Shown here: positions 34,461 to 43,413 of the stretch, one piece after another | Layout of the letters: each line of letters opens with the position of its first letter | Numbering within the stretch: the stretch's first letter is position 1 | NCBI GenBank assembly: GCA_028875055.1 | Contig: JAPPGG010000001.1 | Location: 1 to 51,489 of the forward strand | Length of the DNA: 51,489 nt | Direction of reading: 5' to 3' | DNA from: Chloroflexota bacterium | Lineage (GTDB): Bacteria > Chloroflexota > Dehalococcoidia > Lucifugimonadales > UBA3495 | Translations under genes and position numbers: made by a program | The notes under the pieces: model-generated | Seen by the model: only the letters and a program-made list of their open reading frames with translations | What the model was told of the DNA's origin: nothing | Databases searched by the model: none

Positions 34461-34877
34461 CTAAAGGGTTATCGCGGAATCTTCCTCGGCGAGAAGGTCC
34501 CGGGCCAGTTCCCGGTCCAACTCCAGCGCCTCATCGGCCTGCAGCTGCCTGATGGAAACGTGGTCGCGGGTCCGAAGGCTGCGGTAAACCTGGCCCTTGA
34601 ATCGGGCCGCCAGCTTGTCCAGGGTTGATGCAGCGCTATGAACCGCGGACAAGGCGGAGGGTCCCCTTCGTTCGGCGCGAATCACTGTACCCCTGATGTT
34701 TACCATGAGCTTGGCCTGGTACCGTTCCTGCCGAGACCGGTTCGGTTCGTGGGTAATTTCAACCTTGACGTCGTCCACCTGGGGCAGGCGTCGGAGCACC
34801 TGTTCCATCTTGCGGTTTACCAGGGCATCGAGCCTTCTGCCAAGGTTGAAATTACGGCATTCTATCCTGAGTTCCAT
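34461..34877 (-). CDS. hpf: short-form ribosome hibernation-promoting factor (HPF/RaiA family)
   Basis: This 138-residue protein covers the S30AE/HPF beta-alpha-beta-beta-beta-alpha domain. It has 'MELRIECRNFNLGRRLDALVNRKM' across strand 1 and helix 1, 'VDDVKVEITHEPNRSR', 'YQAKLMVNIRGTVIRAERRG' and 'AASTLDKLAARFKGQVYR'. Family members bind the 30S subunit and silence ribosomes in stationary phase. The long-form dimerisation domain is absent; the tail is Glu/Asp/Leu-rich. The start at 34877 is fixed by AGGAGG 6 bases upstream. Two earlier ATGs (34883, 34892) overlap or abut that site. Confidence 0.85.
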   Translation of the reverse strand: MELRIECRNFNLGRRLDALVNRKMEQVLRRLPQVDDVKVEITHEPNRSRQERYQAKLMVNIRGTVIRAERRGPSALSAVHSAASTLDKLAARFKGQVYRSLRTRDHVSIRQLQADEALELDRELARDLLAEEDSAITL

Positions 34878-35011
34878 CTTCATCCTCCTCATTCCTGCAT
34901 TGGTCTTTCTGGCTGGCTATGCACAGTCCCCCCTGGAGCAGGGTATCGTCCAGTACGGGGCAGCTTCCGGTCCAGGACCGGCGCCCGTAGCTGGATCGAA
35001 CTAAAGGAAAT

Positions 35012-35380
35012 TTAGTTACGGCTCAAAAGCGTGCTGATGTAAACGGGAGTCATTTCGAGGTAACGGGACAAGGGCACAAAGCCATTGGCCCCGTTAAGCA
35101 GAAACTGGTTGGCGCAGGTCTCCCGGCCGGAGCCTATGACCAGTATGGGAGCAGAGGTGAGACAGCGAATGGCGCGAAGGAGGCTAAGGTGGGCCTCGTC
35201 GTTGGCGGTGCCACTGATTATGACCACGCTGGGAGCATCTTCCAGCACGTGCTTGATACCGCGTCGGCCTTCGGTGGCTTCAATGACTTGGAAGGCGGTA
35301 CCCCGCAGCGCATCTATCACGCCGGCCCTCCCGCGGTAATTGCCAATAACCAGTGCTCGAGGTTTGGTTTGTGTCACCAT
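35012..35380 (-). CDS. receiver-like protein without phosphoacceptor
   Basis: This 122-residue protein follows the CheY-type pattern: 'RALVIGNYRGRAGVIDAL' strand 1/helix 1, 'APSVVIISGTANDE' strand 3, 'APILVIGSGRE' strand 4, 'NGANGFVPLSRYL' strand 5. The phosphoacceptor Asp position is Ser56, the N-terminal acidic pair is missing, and no Lys is seen after strand 5. It is probably a phosphorylation-independent pseudo-receiver. The ATG at 35380 was chosen because GGAGGG lies 4 bases before it. It leads the stress-type gene run on the minus strand. Confidence 0.7.
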   Translation of the reverse strand: MVTQTKPRALVIGNYRGRAGVIDALRGTAFQVIEATEGRRGIKHVLEDAPSVVIISGTANDEAHLSLLRAIRCLTSAPILVIGSGRETCANQFLLNGANGFVPLSRYLEMTPVYISTLLSRN

Positions 35381-36275
35381 AATACCCTCCATTAGAGCGA
35401 TATTAAGCAACCGGTTAAGTACCATCCTGTACTACATTCTCTATGTTCGTGTTCATTTATCCATACTTTGCACCGTTAGTCAACATTGTGCCGCATTTCA
35501 CTAATATTATCGTAACTTTAGATTATAAAGTTGCTGTATTATCAAACTAGTGTGTATTTTATTACCGTTTTTCGTAATTCCCAGCGATCCATCCCGGTTC
35601 ATAATCGGTTCTTGAGTTTAAGCATAGGAACCGGCGCTGTCCTTAATTTCCTCGCCGGAAATCAGTCACAGACCGTGGGCTGCCGTGCTGTCAGTTTCCA
35701 ATGACAGGAAGAAAAAACACTTTTCCCCACCATTTGATCTCATTTGACCTCACTCTGTACTCGGGCGATTCTTCCAGGACGGGATACTTACACCGACATA
35801 AGCGCTTCCTTCCTTCACCCCAAGAGGTTCTCGTCCCAAGAATTGCTGGTGGGAGGCGCCCGGCAGGGTTGCTCCTGAGGCCCCTCAGATTAGTTCCACG
35901 TTATGGAAGAGTAACCCGGCAGAGGAAGGGGGAAGTGTCTCTCACCAAATTCTGAAGCTGAAAGGGGGCGAATGAAGGGTCGAGAGGGGAAAGACGCAAG
36001 CCCGCCACTTGTAACAGTTCAGAGTTGATATTCACAGAAGTCTGGAACTCGTCATTCGGGGAGCAGGCCTGAACCCGACAAAGCTGGCAATGAGCACGAA
36101 TCAAGCGTGGCAGGGAATCCCGGATACCGGCTTTCGTGGGTATGACCGGGCTAGCTGGTCGGGAAATCCCATCGACTCTGAACTCTTACCACGGCCTCCT
36201 GTCCTTGTTCAACCGGAGGATACTGTAATAGTATTAGCCGACACCACGGCAAATCAGAGATGAGGGGCGACACAC
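35381..36275. other. 900-base intergenic region, AT-rich at its left end
   Basis: Between the receiver-like gene (-) and the alpha-hydroxy-acid oxidase gene (+). Bases 35440-35600 are clearly AT-rich, unlike the rest of the window, and probably hold the minus-strand promoter; TTGACT at 35483-35478 is the best -35 candidate. The remaining part has an open frame of 84 codons (35701-35955) with no ribosome-binding site and no recognisable features. No RNA gene could be recognised. Confidence 0.45.
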
Positions 36276-37391
36276 ATGGAAGCGAATCCCGTCAACATTT
36301 ACGAATACGAGGAGATTGCCCGCAGCAAACTGGGAAAGGGGGAGTACGATTTCATCGCCGGGGCGGCAACAGACGAGATTACATTGCGGCGCACCCGGGC
36401 AGTGCTGGATTCCATACTGATGAAACCCCGGATGCTGGTGGACATCAGCAACCGGGACATGAGCACCACGGTGCTGGGCCAGGAAATCAGCTTCCCGGTT
36501 ATGCTGGACCCCGCCGGCAACCATAGTTCGGCCCATCCGGAGGCGGAACTGGCTACCGTACGTGCGGCCGGCGCCGCCGAAACTGTGATGGTCCTCAGCG
36601 CACAGGCGTCACGCACCTTGGAAGAGGTGGCTGCAGCTTCCTCCGGCCCCATCTGGTATCAGCAGTACTTCTTCAAGGACCGGGGGCTAACCCTGGAAAT
36701 GGCCCGCCGCGCCGAGGAAGCAGGCTATTCGGCTCTCTGCCTGACGGTGGACGCCAAAGTTAAACCCAAGCGGGAGCGCAACATCCGCAACAATTACCAG
36801 GGCCCAGCATCTCCCAATTACGATCCTAGCCTCAATGTTGGCGGCAGCACCTGGAGCTTCGGACTGGATGCGCCCAGCGGCGCCAACGACATTCGGGACC
36901 CGGCGGCCACTTATGACGATTTGGACTGGCTGGCGTCCAATACCAACCTGCCCCTGGTGGTCAAGGGCATAATGGTAGCCGAGGATGGGTACCAGTCCGC
37001 CGAGCATGGCGCTAAGGCGGTAATAGTCTCCAACCACGGCACACGCTACCTTGATACCACCTTTGCCACCATTGAGGTACTGCCGGAGGTGGCGGATGCC
37101 GTTGAAGGACGGGCCGAGGTCTATATGGACGGCGGCATCCGCCGGGGCTCCGACGTCTTCAAGGCGCTGGCCCTGGGCGCGAGGGCTGTGCTCATAGGCC
37201 GTCCCCTGTTCTGGGGCCTGGCCGTGGACGGCGAGGCGGGAGTAAAGTCTGTGCTTGACATGCTGCGGGACGAACTCGAAGCCACCATGGGGATGTGCGG
37301 CAAGACAACAGTGGAAAGCATTGACCGAGACTCCATTGCTACTGCGTCGCCCCTCCTGTCCCTGTTTCCCACTTCACCCGACTATCGGTAG
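36276..37391 (+). CDS. FMN-dependent alpha-hydroxy-acid oxidase/dehydrogenase
   Basis: This is a 371-residue TIM-barrel flavoenzyme of the glycolate oxidase / L-lactate oxidase / LldD family. The expected residues are all in place: Tyr in 'EYDFIAGAA', Tyr in 'WYQQYFFKD', Lys in 'LPLVVKGI', catalytic His and Arg in 'VSNHGTRYLD', and the FMN-phosphate segment 'DGGIRRGSDVFKALALGARAVLIGRP'. It should oxidise an L-2-hydroxy acid. 'DPAGNHSSAHPEAELA' replaces the common AP-x-A segment, so the exact substrate is open. AGGGG lies about 10 bases before the ATG. Confidence 0.92.
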   Translation: MEANPVNIYEYEEIARSKLGKGEYDFIAGAATDEITLRRTRAVLDSILMKPRMLVDISNRDMSTTVLGQEISFPVMLDPAGNHSSAHPEAELATVRAAGAAETVMVLSAQASRTLEEVAAASSGPIWYQQYFFKDRGLTLEMARRAEEAGYSALCLTVDAKVKPKRERNIRNNYQGPASPNYDPSLNVGGSTWSFGLDAPSGANDIRDPAATYDDLDWLASNTNLPLVVKGIMVAEDGYQSAEHGAKAVIVSNHGTRYLDTTFATIEVLPEVADAVEGRAEVYMDGGIRRGSDVFKALALGARAVLIGRPLFWGLAVDGEAGVKSVLDMLRDELEATMGMCGKTTVESIDRDSIATASPLLSLFPTSPDYR

Positions 37392-37420
37392 CCGGCCGTC
37401 CAAACAGCAAGGAAAAACAG

Positions 37421-37449
37421 GGGAGCAGGTGGTCGGTCCACCTGCTCCC
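37421..37449. terminator. bidirectional terminator hairpin
   Basis: A perfect 12-bp stem (37421-37432 with 37438-37449) has a TCGGT loop. On the minus strand it is followed by CTGTTTTTCC, so the T-run mainly serves the LLM gene that ends at 37476. It also follows the plus-strand oxidase. Confidence 0.8.
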
Positions 37450-37475
37450 TTACGTTTGCGGTTATGCAAATGGGC

Positions 37476-38558
37476 CTAAACGCTCTGGCTCTCCCGCAGC
37501 CCAGGCATTACCTCGTCGCACAAGAGCAGCATGGCCTCGCCTACGTCGGGGCCCAACTCCGAAAACATCAACTGATTGAACCCCTGGGACCTGGCGGTGT
37601 CTCTGACCTCAATCATGCGTTCGGCGCATTCGCCGGGTTCGCCGGCAATGAAGATGGCATCCACCATCGAGTCGGTTACGAGGGCATCAAACTCAGCCCC
37701 TGTTGCCCCGTTGCTCTCTGCGAGATGAAGACGTTCCACATCGGCAATAGCCACGCCCAGGCGTTCAATGTCCTGGTGGGTGTAGCCCTGGCGGTACATG
37801 TTCAATACCCGATGTCCGGAACTCTCCCTGACAAATTCCCGCGCCTTTTCTCCGTCGCGAGACACGGAAATCTTGATTTCAGCCACTCGAGGCATTTGGG
37901 CCTGGTCCTTTTCCACGGGCAGGGCGCTGTTGAAAATGTCCAGCAACTCCGGCACCCTCCCGGTCCGCAAGGCCGCCAGGTAGTGTCCGCCGAATATCAG
38001 CCCATCCATATGCTTGCCGCCCACGGCCAGGCCCCTGGGCCCGTTACTGCCGCAGACTATGGTTACCGGCGAGGCAGGACTGAAATTCAACTGGAAGGTA
38101 GCCGAAGGATTGAAATGGTAGTAGTCCAGCAGGGCAGGATAGCCGGCAAAGCAGACTCCTTCCCCGTCCAGCAGGCGACGCAGGCTTTGCGCAGTCTCTC
38201 TTAACACACTTACGGGACGCGGGGTGCGGATTAACCTGGGGGTCCGGGGATTTCCCCTTCCCAGGCCTATGGTCAGTTCCCGTCCGTTCATGAGCTCGCT
38301 CAACGTGGCCACCGAATCGGCCAGGTCAACCGGGTTGCGGAAGTACTGGACCGTTACCGCCGTACCCAGCTTGATGTTCAGGTTGCAGGCCATGGCTGCC
38401 AGGGTGACGTAGGACTGGCGGCTCCGCAGATTGTCGGTTACCCACAGCTGGGATACACCCCGGATTTCCCCTTCCCTCGCCAGTTCCACCAGTTCCGGCA
38501 GGGGAACGTGGGCGTAGGTGGGCAGGTGAAACTGGACTCCGATTTCCATTGTTGGCAT
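37476..38558 (-). CDS. LLM-class flavin-dependent oxidoreductase
   Basis: This 360-residue luciferase-like TIM barrel has 'EIGVQFHLPTYAHVPLPELVELARE', 'VSQLWVTDNLRSRQSYVTLAAMAC', 'KLGTAVTVQYFRNPVDLADSVATLSEL' (consecutive barrel segments) and 'LTIGLGRGNPRTPRL'. The middle part ('PVTIVCGSNGPRGLAVGGKHMDGLIFGG') fits the F420-dependent methylene-tetrahydromethanopterin-reductase-like subgroup. Cofactor and substrate are not determined. AAGGAAGGG lies 6 bases before the ATG. It is the third such enzyme in the window. Confidence 0.88.
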   Translation of the reverse strand: MPTMEIGVQFHLPTYAHVPLPELVELAREGEIRGVSQLWVTDNLRSRQSYVTLAAMACNLNIKLGTAVTVQYFRNPVDLADSVATLSELMNGRELTIGLGRGNPRTPRLIRTPRPVSVLRETAQSLRRLLDGEGVCFAGYPALLDYYHFNPSATFQLNFSPASPVTIVCGSNGPRGLAVGGKHMDGLIFGGHYLAALRTGRVPELLDIFNSALPVEKDQAQMPRVAEIKISVSRDGEKAREFVRESSGHRVLNMYRQGYTHQDIERLGVAIADVERLHLAESNGATGAEFDALVTDSMVDAIFIAGEPGECAERMIEVRDTARSQGFNQLMFSELGPDVGEAMLLLCDEVMPGLRESQSV

Positions 38559-38668
38559 CAGTTGCCCTTCCTTAATATTGGTTGCCCATTCTTACATTTA
38601 ATGGGGCGCTCAAGGCCAGGCGCCCCGCCAGCAAACCGTCAACGATGAGCATGGCGCGTCGGTCAGGG

Positions 38669-40246
38669 CTAGAGCGATGGCGTCGGAATCCACCACTCCC
38701 TGCCACGGGGAGTATCTATATATTCCGGCCAGCGCAGGTCCACAGGCGGAACAAAGTCCGCCGGCAGCAGCGGGGCTACCCATTTATCCCCTCCGATGCC
38801 GCCGCCGGTGCGTTCTCGAAACTCAGCCTGGGCCCTCTCCAGCTCCTCGGGGATGGTGAGCAGGTCGGTCATTGTGGCGGCAATGGTCCTGCCGGCTACA
38901 AACATGCCGGGGTCGATACAGTCCCTCAGGCCGCCCATGGCGTTCAGTGTCCACATCGGGTAGGTGTAGCCGGGCTCAGGGGCTCGCAACCTTGGCCTGG
39001 AGGTGTGCAGGCGGGCCGTTGGCGCGTGCCAGGTGTAGTCCACATAGTCGTCCGAGGTGAAGTTGTGCTGCCATGGCGGCAAGCTCCGCTGCTGCGCCGC
39101 TTCATAGTCCTGGGGAGTCTGCAGGCGCAGGTTATCGTCGGTAAAGGGTTCTGACGCAGGAGTAAGGCCCAGACTTTCCTGGATGGACCTGGCAAAGTCG
39201 CGGGCCCGGTCATTCAGCTCCGGCGGGCCCACCATCTCAAGGTTGCGGTAGGTCAGCCCGGACAATGCCAGGTTGGGCAGGCCCACCCGGGTCTTCGTAA
39301 CCCACCGGGGAGTTACCACGCAGCCGGTGACCTGGGCGGCATTAAGCGCATTCCTTTCCAGAACCTGATAGATGCGCTCCTGGATGTCCAGCGTAGGCGA
39401 TCGCCACGCGTATTGAATTTGGCTGAATCGGGGTGGCAAGTTGTCCGACGTGCACTGACCGCCGGCCATGATGTATTCGTTAAGGGTCCAGGTTCCGGTG
39501 TGAGGAAACATGGCCTCCTTGGTGTACTTGGTGTTGGTGTACATCAGGCAAACCGCGTCCAGGGCGCCCGGGCATCGGGCCACCGTATGGGGCCGGTCGG
39601 GCGCGGCCAGCAGGCTGGCATCCATCCACTTTTCCGGTTCCAGGCACTCGAAGGTGAATACGACGCTCCAGTAAGACCCGCAGTGAGTCTCCCACGCCAC
39701 GGTGTTGGTGGTGTGCGGGTGATATACCACGGCGGCATCCAGGTCATCGTAGTAGCCCTTGCCGGCATGAACGGGCTTGGACCCGCAGATTTTCTCGGCG
39801 GGTTCGCCGAATATTTTTAGGGCGCCCTCCAGGCCGTGGGCCTCCATGGCCGCCTTGGCCCCCAGGACCCCCATCAGCGCGGCCACTCCCAGGGAGGAGT
39901 GGGGGTCGGTGTGGCCGGCAGCCCAGGGATGCAGTCCTTCACGAGGCGCCTGGAAGGGAACGGCCTGCTGGGAGTTTCCGGGCACTGCATCGTACTCCGC
40001 GAAGGTAGCCAGCACCGGCCTTCCCTGCCCCCAGGTGGCGGAGAAGGCGGTAGGCATCCCCCCCGAACCCTCTTCTACGGTGAACCCGTGCTTTCGCAAC
40101 AGGTCAACGTAGGCGTTGGCCGAACGGTATTCGCGGTACGCGGGTTCGGCATATTCCCAGATTTCCAGATGGAAGTCCGAGAGCCAGTCGCGGTTGCCAT
40201 CAATCCATGCCAGGGCAGTTGCCTTGGCATCCGAAGTAATTGCCAT
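38669..40246 (-). CDS. M20-family amidohydrolase (AbgB-like) with altered metal site
   Basis: This 525-residue protein resembles p-aminobenzoyl-glutamate hydrolase subunit B and related M20D amidohydrolases. It has 'FHLEIWEYAEPAYREY', 'ATFAEYDAVPGNSQ', 'YYDDLDAAVVYHPH' and a dimerisation domain in the middle. Where M20D enzymes have GHxCGHN the protein has GHTDPHS (residues 111-117), so the metal-binding Cys is Asp114. The catalytic/metal Glu pair is Glu151-Lys152 ('GEPAEK'). These changes suggest a distinct subfamily with a modified metal centre. The ATG at 40246 is preceded by GGAGGAGG; an open extension to 40318 is not needed. Confidence 0.85.
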   Translation of the reverse strand: MAITSDAKATALAWIDGNRDWLSDFHLEIWEYAEPAYREYRSANAYVDLLRKHGFTVEEGSGGMPTAFSATWGQGRPVLATFAEYDAVPGNSQQAVPFQAPREGLHPWAAGHTDPHSSLGVAALMGVLGAKAAMEAHGLEGALKIFGEPAEKICGSKPVHAGKGYYDDLDAAVVYHPHTTNTVAWETHCGSYWSVVFTFECLEPEKWMDASLLAAPDRPHTVARCPGALDAVCLMYTNTKYTKEAMFPHTGTWTLNEYIMAGGQCTSDNLPPRFSQIQYAWRSPTLDIQERIYQVLERNALNAAQVTGCVVTPRWVTKTRVGLPNLALSGLTYRNLEMVGPPELNDRARDFARSIQESLGLTPASEPFTDDNLRLQTPQDYEAAQQRSLPPWQHNFTSDDYVDYTWHAPTARLHTSRPRLRAPEPGYTYPMWTLNAMGGLRDCIDPGMFVAGRTIAATMTDLLTIPEELERAQAEFRERTGGGIGGDKWVAPLLPADFVPPVDLRWPEYIDTPRGREWWIPTPSL

Positions 40247-40413
40247 CGGGGTCCTCCTCCTTACCGGGGCCAGCTCAACCTGCGACAGCATTGTAAGTCT
40301 GCTGGAACGGCAAAGCAAAAGGGCATTGGCTTGCTATTCTCCCCCCCGGCCGGCAAGGTGGACATGAGGCCGGCGAAAGGATATATTCCCGCCAGAAAGT
40401 GGAGGCAGCAACA

Positions 40414-40848
40414 ATGCCTGACCAGCGTGCGCTCTATCTGAACCTGCCGGTGGCGGACCTTGACAGATCGGTCAACTTCTTCAAAGGCCTGGGGTTTGAG
40501 TTCGACCCCTTCTTTACTGACGAGAAAGCCACCTGCATGTTGGTTGGCGAGGGGGTTTACGTTATGCTGCTTACCCGGGCATTCTTCGAGGGTTTTATCC
40601 CGGGAAAGAGCATCGCCGACACCAGCACAACAGCGGAAATGCTGGTGGCCATATCGGCTCCGGACAGGGATACGGTGGATGCGATGATTCGGGATGCGGT
40701 GGTCGGGGGCGGCAGCGAGTACCGGGAGGCAGAAGACCACGGCTGGATGTATTACCGTTGCTTCCAGGACCTGGACGGCCACATTTGGGAGGTGCTGGCT
40801 ACGGACGAAAACATGCTGCAGGAAAAAATGCAACAGGGAGGCGGCTAA
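40414..40848 (+). CDS. VOC-family protein (glyoxalase fold)
   Basis: This 144-residue protein has 'LYLNLPVADLDRSVNFFKGLGF' at the start and 'MYYRCFQDLDGHIWEVL' at the end, the two halves of a VOC monomer. The first metal-ligand position (His in glyoxalase) is Asn/Leu here ('LNLPV'), while the final Glu ('IWEVL') is kept, so metal binding is uncertain. GGAGG lies 8 bases before the ATG at 40414. It is followed after 5 bases by a PhnB-like VOC gene. Confidence 0.85.
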   Translation: MPDQRALYLNLPVADLDRSVNFFKGLGFEFDPFFTDEKATCMLVGEGVYVMLLTRAFFEGFIPGKSIADTSTTAEMLVAISAPDRDTVDAMIRDAVVGGGSEYREAEDHGWMYYRCFQDLDGHIWEVLATDENMLQEKMQQGGG

Positions 40849-40853
40849 ACGCC

Positions 40854-41315
40854 ATGGCAGGGTTTCAGAAGATAACCCCTTTTCTCTGGTATGACGGACA
40901 GGCCCTGGAGGCCGCCCGCCACTATGTCTCCCTTTTCCCCGATTCCCGAATTGACAGCAGCGACCCTTTGCCGGCGGGACCCGCGGAAGGGGCGGCAATC
41001 GTAAGCTTTGTGCTGGCCGGCCAGCAGTTTACAGCCCTGGATGGCGGACCAATGTACCAGTTCTCGCCGGCAATTTCGTTTGTGGTCAGCTGCGAGTCAC
41101 AGGCGGAGATTGACCACTTTTACGATGGGCTGGCCGAAGGGGGAGCCCGGGAGCAGTGTGGGTGGGTCCGGGACAGGTATGGCGTTACCTGGCAGATCGT
41201 CCCGGTCCAGTTGGGCGAACTGCTGGAAGCCGGCGCGGACCGGGTTATGGCCACGTTGCTCGAGATGGAGAAGATTGACCTGGCAACGCTGGAATCGGCC
41301 GCCAGGGGAGAGTAA
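40854..41315 (+). CDS. PhnB-like VOC protein
   Basis: This 154-residue protein has the PhnB / 'demethylubiquinone methyltransferase-like' VOC pattern: 'ITPFLWYDGQALEAARHYVSLFPDSRI', which opens the family, then 'SFVLAGQQFTALDGGP', 'SFVVSCESQAEIDHFY' and 'CGWVRDRYGVTWQIVP'. The typical start and the Trp-rich end are present. Function of the family is unknown. It lies 5 bases downstream of another VOC gene and is probably co-translated. GGGAGG overlaps the end of that gene. Confidence 0.85.
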   Translation: MAGFQKITPFLWYDGQALEAARHYVSLFPDSRIDSSDPLPAGPAEGAAIVSFVLAGQQFTALDGGPMYQFSPAISFVVSCESQAEIDHFYDGLAEGGAREQCGWVRDRYGVTWQIVPVQLGELLEAGADRVMATLLEMEKIDLATLESAARGE

Positions 41316-41380
41316 ACTGGCGGGCAAGTAAACCAGCAGCAACGCCGAACCAACCAACAGTTGAACCGGAGGAAGGGCAT

Positions 41381-41857
41381 ATGGCAACCAAACGAGCGGG
41401 AGAAGCTTACTGGGGCGAGGAGCTTCACGTACCCCTTTCCAATGACGGCCAGGTATCGGCCTATGTGTGGCCCCTGCGCATCCTGTCGATACGGGGCGAG
41501 AGTTGCGGCGGCCCTACCATTGGCGTGGACGTAGGTAACGAAGAGGTGCTTCGTTTCGACTGTCATGCCAACCGTGGCCACTGGCATACGGGCGGCTATG
41601 ACCGACTGGGAACGCCTGGCAATTCCCACGTGGACTTTCCTGAAAGCGCCGCCTCCGTGGAAGAACAGGTGGCCTGGTCTTTGCGGCACCTGAGGGACAG
41701 GGTAAAGGATTTGCTTGCCCAGTCCGAGCAGGAAGAGGCCGCCGGCAAGGTGGAGTCATTTTTGCTGGAGTCGGGTTTGATAAACCTCCGCAACCACATC
41801 GAAAAGAACGCCTACCTGCGCGACCGGGCCATAAAGGAGAATGTAATCTCTCCTTAG
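41381..41857 (+). CDS. conserved-looking hypothetical protein
   Basis: This is a 158-residue soluble protein I do not recognise. The N-terminal half looks beta-rich ('VSAYVWPLRILSIRG', 'TIGVDVGNEEVLRFDCH'), and 'DCHANRGHWHTGGYDR' is dense in His and Cys and could bind a metal. The C-terminal half (from about residue 85) is helical and charged. GGAGGAAGGG lies close before the ATG, and the gene follows the PhnB-like gene by 65 bases, so it may belong to the same transcript. Confidence 0.65.
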   Translation: MATKRAGEAYWGEELHVPLSNDGQVSAYVWPLRILSIRGESCGGPTIGVDVGNEEVLRFDCHANRGHWHTGGYDRLGTPGNSHVDFPESAASVEEQVAWSLRHLRDRVKDLLAQSEQEEAAGKVESFLLESGLINLRNHIEKNAYLRDRAIKENVISP

Positions 41858-41921
41858 AACGGCCCATTGGAGTGAACGGATTGCAGTCCCACCCCGCCGC
41901 TGCGGCAATCAGGAATCCAGA

Positions 41922-41959
41922 AAGAAGGACCAGCCCAAGAATAGGCCGGTCCTCTTCTT
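41922..41959. terminator. imperfect hairpin between convergent genes
   Basis: A 10-bp stem with a 2-base bulge (41922-41931 with 41948-41959) and an inner 3-bp stem lies between a plus-strand gene ending at 41857 and a minus-strand gene ending at 42048. There is no clear T-run. Confidence 0.45.
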
Positions 41960-42047
41960 ATGGTAACCCCTGTCCGGACGGTTTCCGGCCCTCGGACGGA
42001 TTGATCAGTCAATCAAGAGAGCTCTGCCTGAATCACCTGCTCAGCAC

Positions 42048-43055
42048 CTACCAACCTATCGCGTTGACGCCGGCGGTAAAGCTGTATTCCTTGCCGCCTA
42101 TTTCGTGGGTTGCGTTCGAGTCAACATATACATAGTAGGGTTTCCCGGACTCGATCTGGGTCAGCGGCAGGTAGGCGCTCAGATCCTGCGGCGGCCTGGC
42201 GAAACTGGGAAGGAATTTCACCTCAAACGAATTGGTGGGGTCGTACAGCGACCATCGCTTGGTGGAATTGTCCAGGTGCGCCACCCACTTCAAATTGCCG
42301 CCCAGGGGAGCCAGGGTTGTGATGATCTGGGAACCCGCCGGCACTACCGGCCCCTGGGCTCTGGCCTGCACCTGGAAGCTGGCGGTCGCCGAATCTGAAC
42401 CCACGGTTACCGACACGTTGTAGTTTCCGGGGCCCGTATCGGGCACAGCTACGTTGGCGGTAAAGCTTCCCGCGCCATCGACGGTTACGGTCCCTGCGGG
42501 AGAAGCGCTGGCCCCGCCAAAACGGACACTTCCCACTATCGCCCCGGGCTCAAAGTCGCTGCCCGAAACCGTTACGCTGGCGCCAGGCTGTCCGCTACTG
42601 GGACTGATGCTGATGAGCGGATTCCGCTGAGGGACCGGGGTGGCCGTCGGCGGATTGGGCACTATAACCACCGGAGCTGCCGTGGGCCTGGGCAGAGGCG
42701 TGGGTTCCGGCGTAGCCGTAGGCTCCGGCGTAGGTTCTTCCGTGGGTTCCGGAGTCGGGGGAACCTCAGTGGCGCGACTGCGGCCAAAAGTGGCTGGGCC
42801 AACTACCACCCTGGTGGGTGCAGGGCCCTGGGCTTCCTCGGCTGCCTGGGGTTCCGTCGGCAAGGGCGGCAGCGTCGGCTGGGGAGCCAAAGTAGGAACG
42901 GTAATCGGGGCCGCAATAACAGGGGCCGGCGCAGGGGTCGGCTCTTCTCCGCCACACGCGCCCAAAAGCAGCACGCCAATGCTGCAAACCATCAATAGTA
43001 TTAATACTGCAGGTAATTTAAACAACTTCACACCACCACTTCTCCCAATTCCCAT
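42048..43055 (-). CDS. secreted lipoprotein with Pro/Thr-rich linker and TIG-like domain
   Basis: This is a 335-residue lipoprotein. Its signal peptide has lipobox 'LLGAC' with Cys34. A long low-complexity linker follows (about 35-180; Pro, Thr, Glu, Ala repeats such as 'PTPEPTEEPTPEPTATPEPT'). An Ig-like/TIG-type domain follows ('ISISPSSGQPGASVTVSGSDF', 'GNYNVSVTVG'), then a C-terminal part rich in Tyr and Trp ('NLKWVAHLDNSTKRWSLYDP'). It is anchored outside the membrane. The role is unknown, perhaps adhesion or a cell-surface scaffold. The ATG at 43055 has GGAGG about 6 bases upstream and places the signal peptide correctly; the open frame to 43232 is an extension. Confidence 0.85.
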   Translation of the reverse strand: MGIGRSGGVKLFKLPAVLILLMVCSIGVLLLGACGGEEPTPAPAPVIAAPITVPTLAPQPTLPPLPTEPQAAEEAQGPAPTRVVVGPATFGRSRATEVPPTPEPTEEPTPEPTATPEPTPLPRPTAAPVVIVPNPPTATPVPQRNPLISISPSSGQPGASVTVSGSDFEPGAIVGSVRFGGASASPAGTVTVDGAGSFTANVAVPDTGPGNYNVSVTVGSDSATASFQVQARAQGPVVPAGSQIITTLAPLGGNLKWVAHLDNSTKRWSLYDPTNSFEVKFLPSFARPPQDLSAYLPLTQIESGKPYYVYVDSNATHEIGGKEYSFTAGVNAIGW

Positions 43056-43413
43056 GATTGCCTCCGTTTCTCCATTGTTATGTAACGTAGCGGTACCTAT
43101 TGTAACTATGCATTCCTTGGCTGACAAACCCCATCCAATGCAGATTATGGGGAAAGAATCGCCAGCGCAGCCCGCAACAGCCCCTCTGTTCTGACAGCGA
43201 CGGGACCTGCCACCCCGTACCTTCGCTCCCACGGCGGAGACTGGTGAGAAGAGCCACCCAACCGGGCTGTCCGCTGACCAATCGAGCCGGCGCCAGGGGC
43301 CTCTTCCCCAACAGGGGCAGCCTTAACCTGCGGTTAATCGGGACCTGCCCTGATGTATAAGACGCGGGAGCAAGCGATCTGGTTCCCGCAGAAGAGCTGC
43401 CCAGGCACAGCCC
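43056..43413. other. intergenic region, no gene supported
   Basis: Between two minus-strand genes. It should hold the promoter of the lipoprotein gene and the end of the amidohydrolase transcript. GCGGGA (43364-43369) and TCCCGC (43384-43389) could pair as a weak hairpin. No coding or RNA gene was recognised. Confidence 0.4.

Noticed and set aside
35701-35955. 84-codon open frame in the large intergenic region
   Set aside because: No ribosome-binding site, Arg/Pro-rich translation and no neighbour relation.
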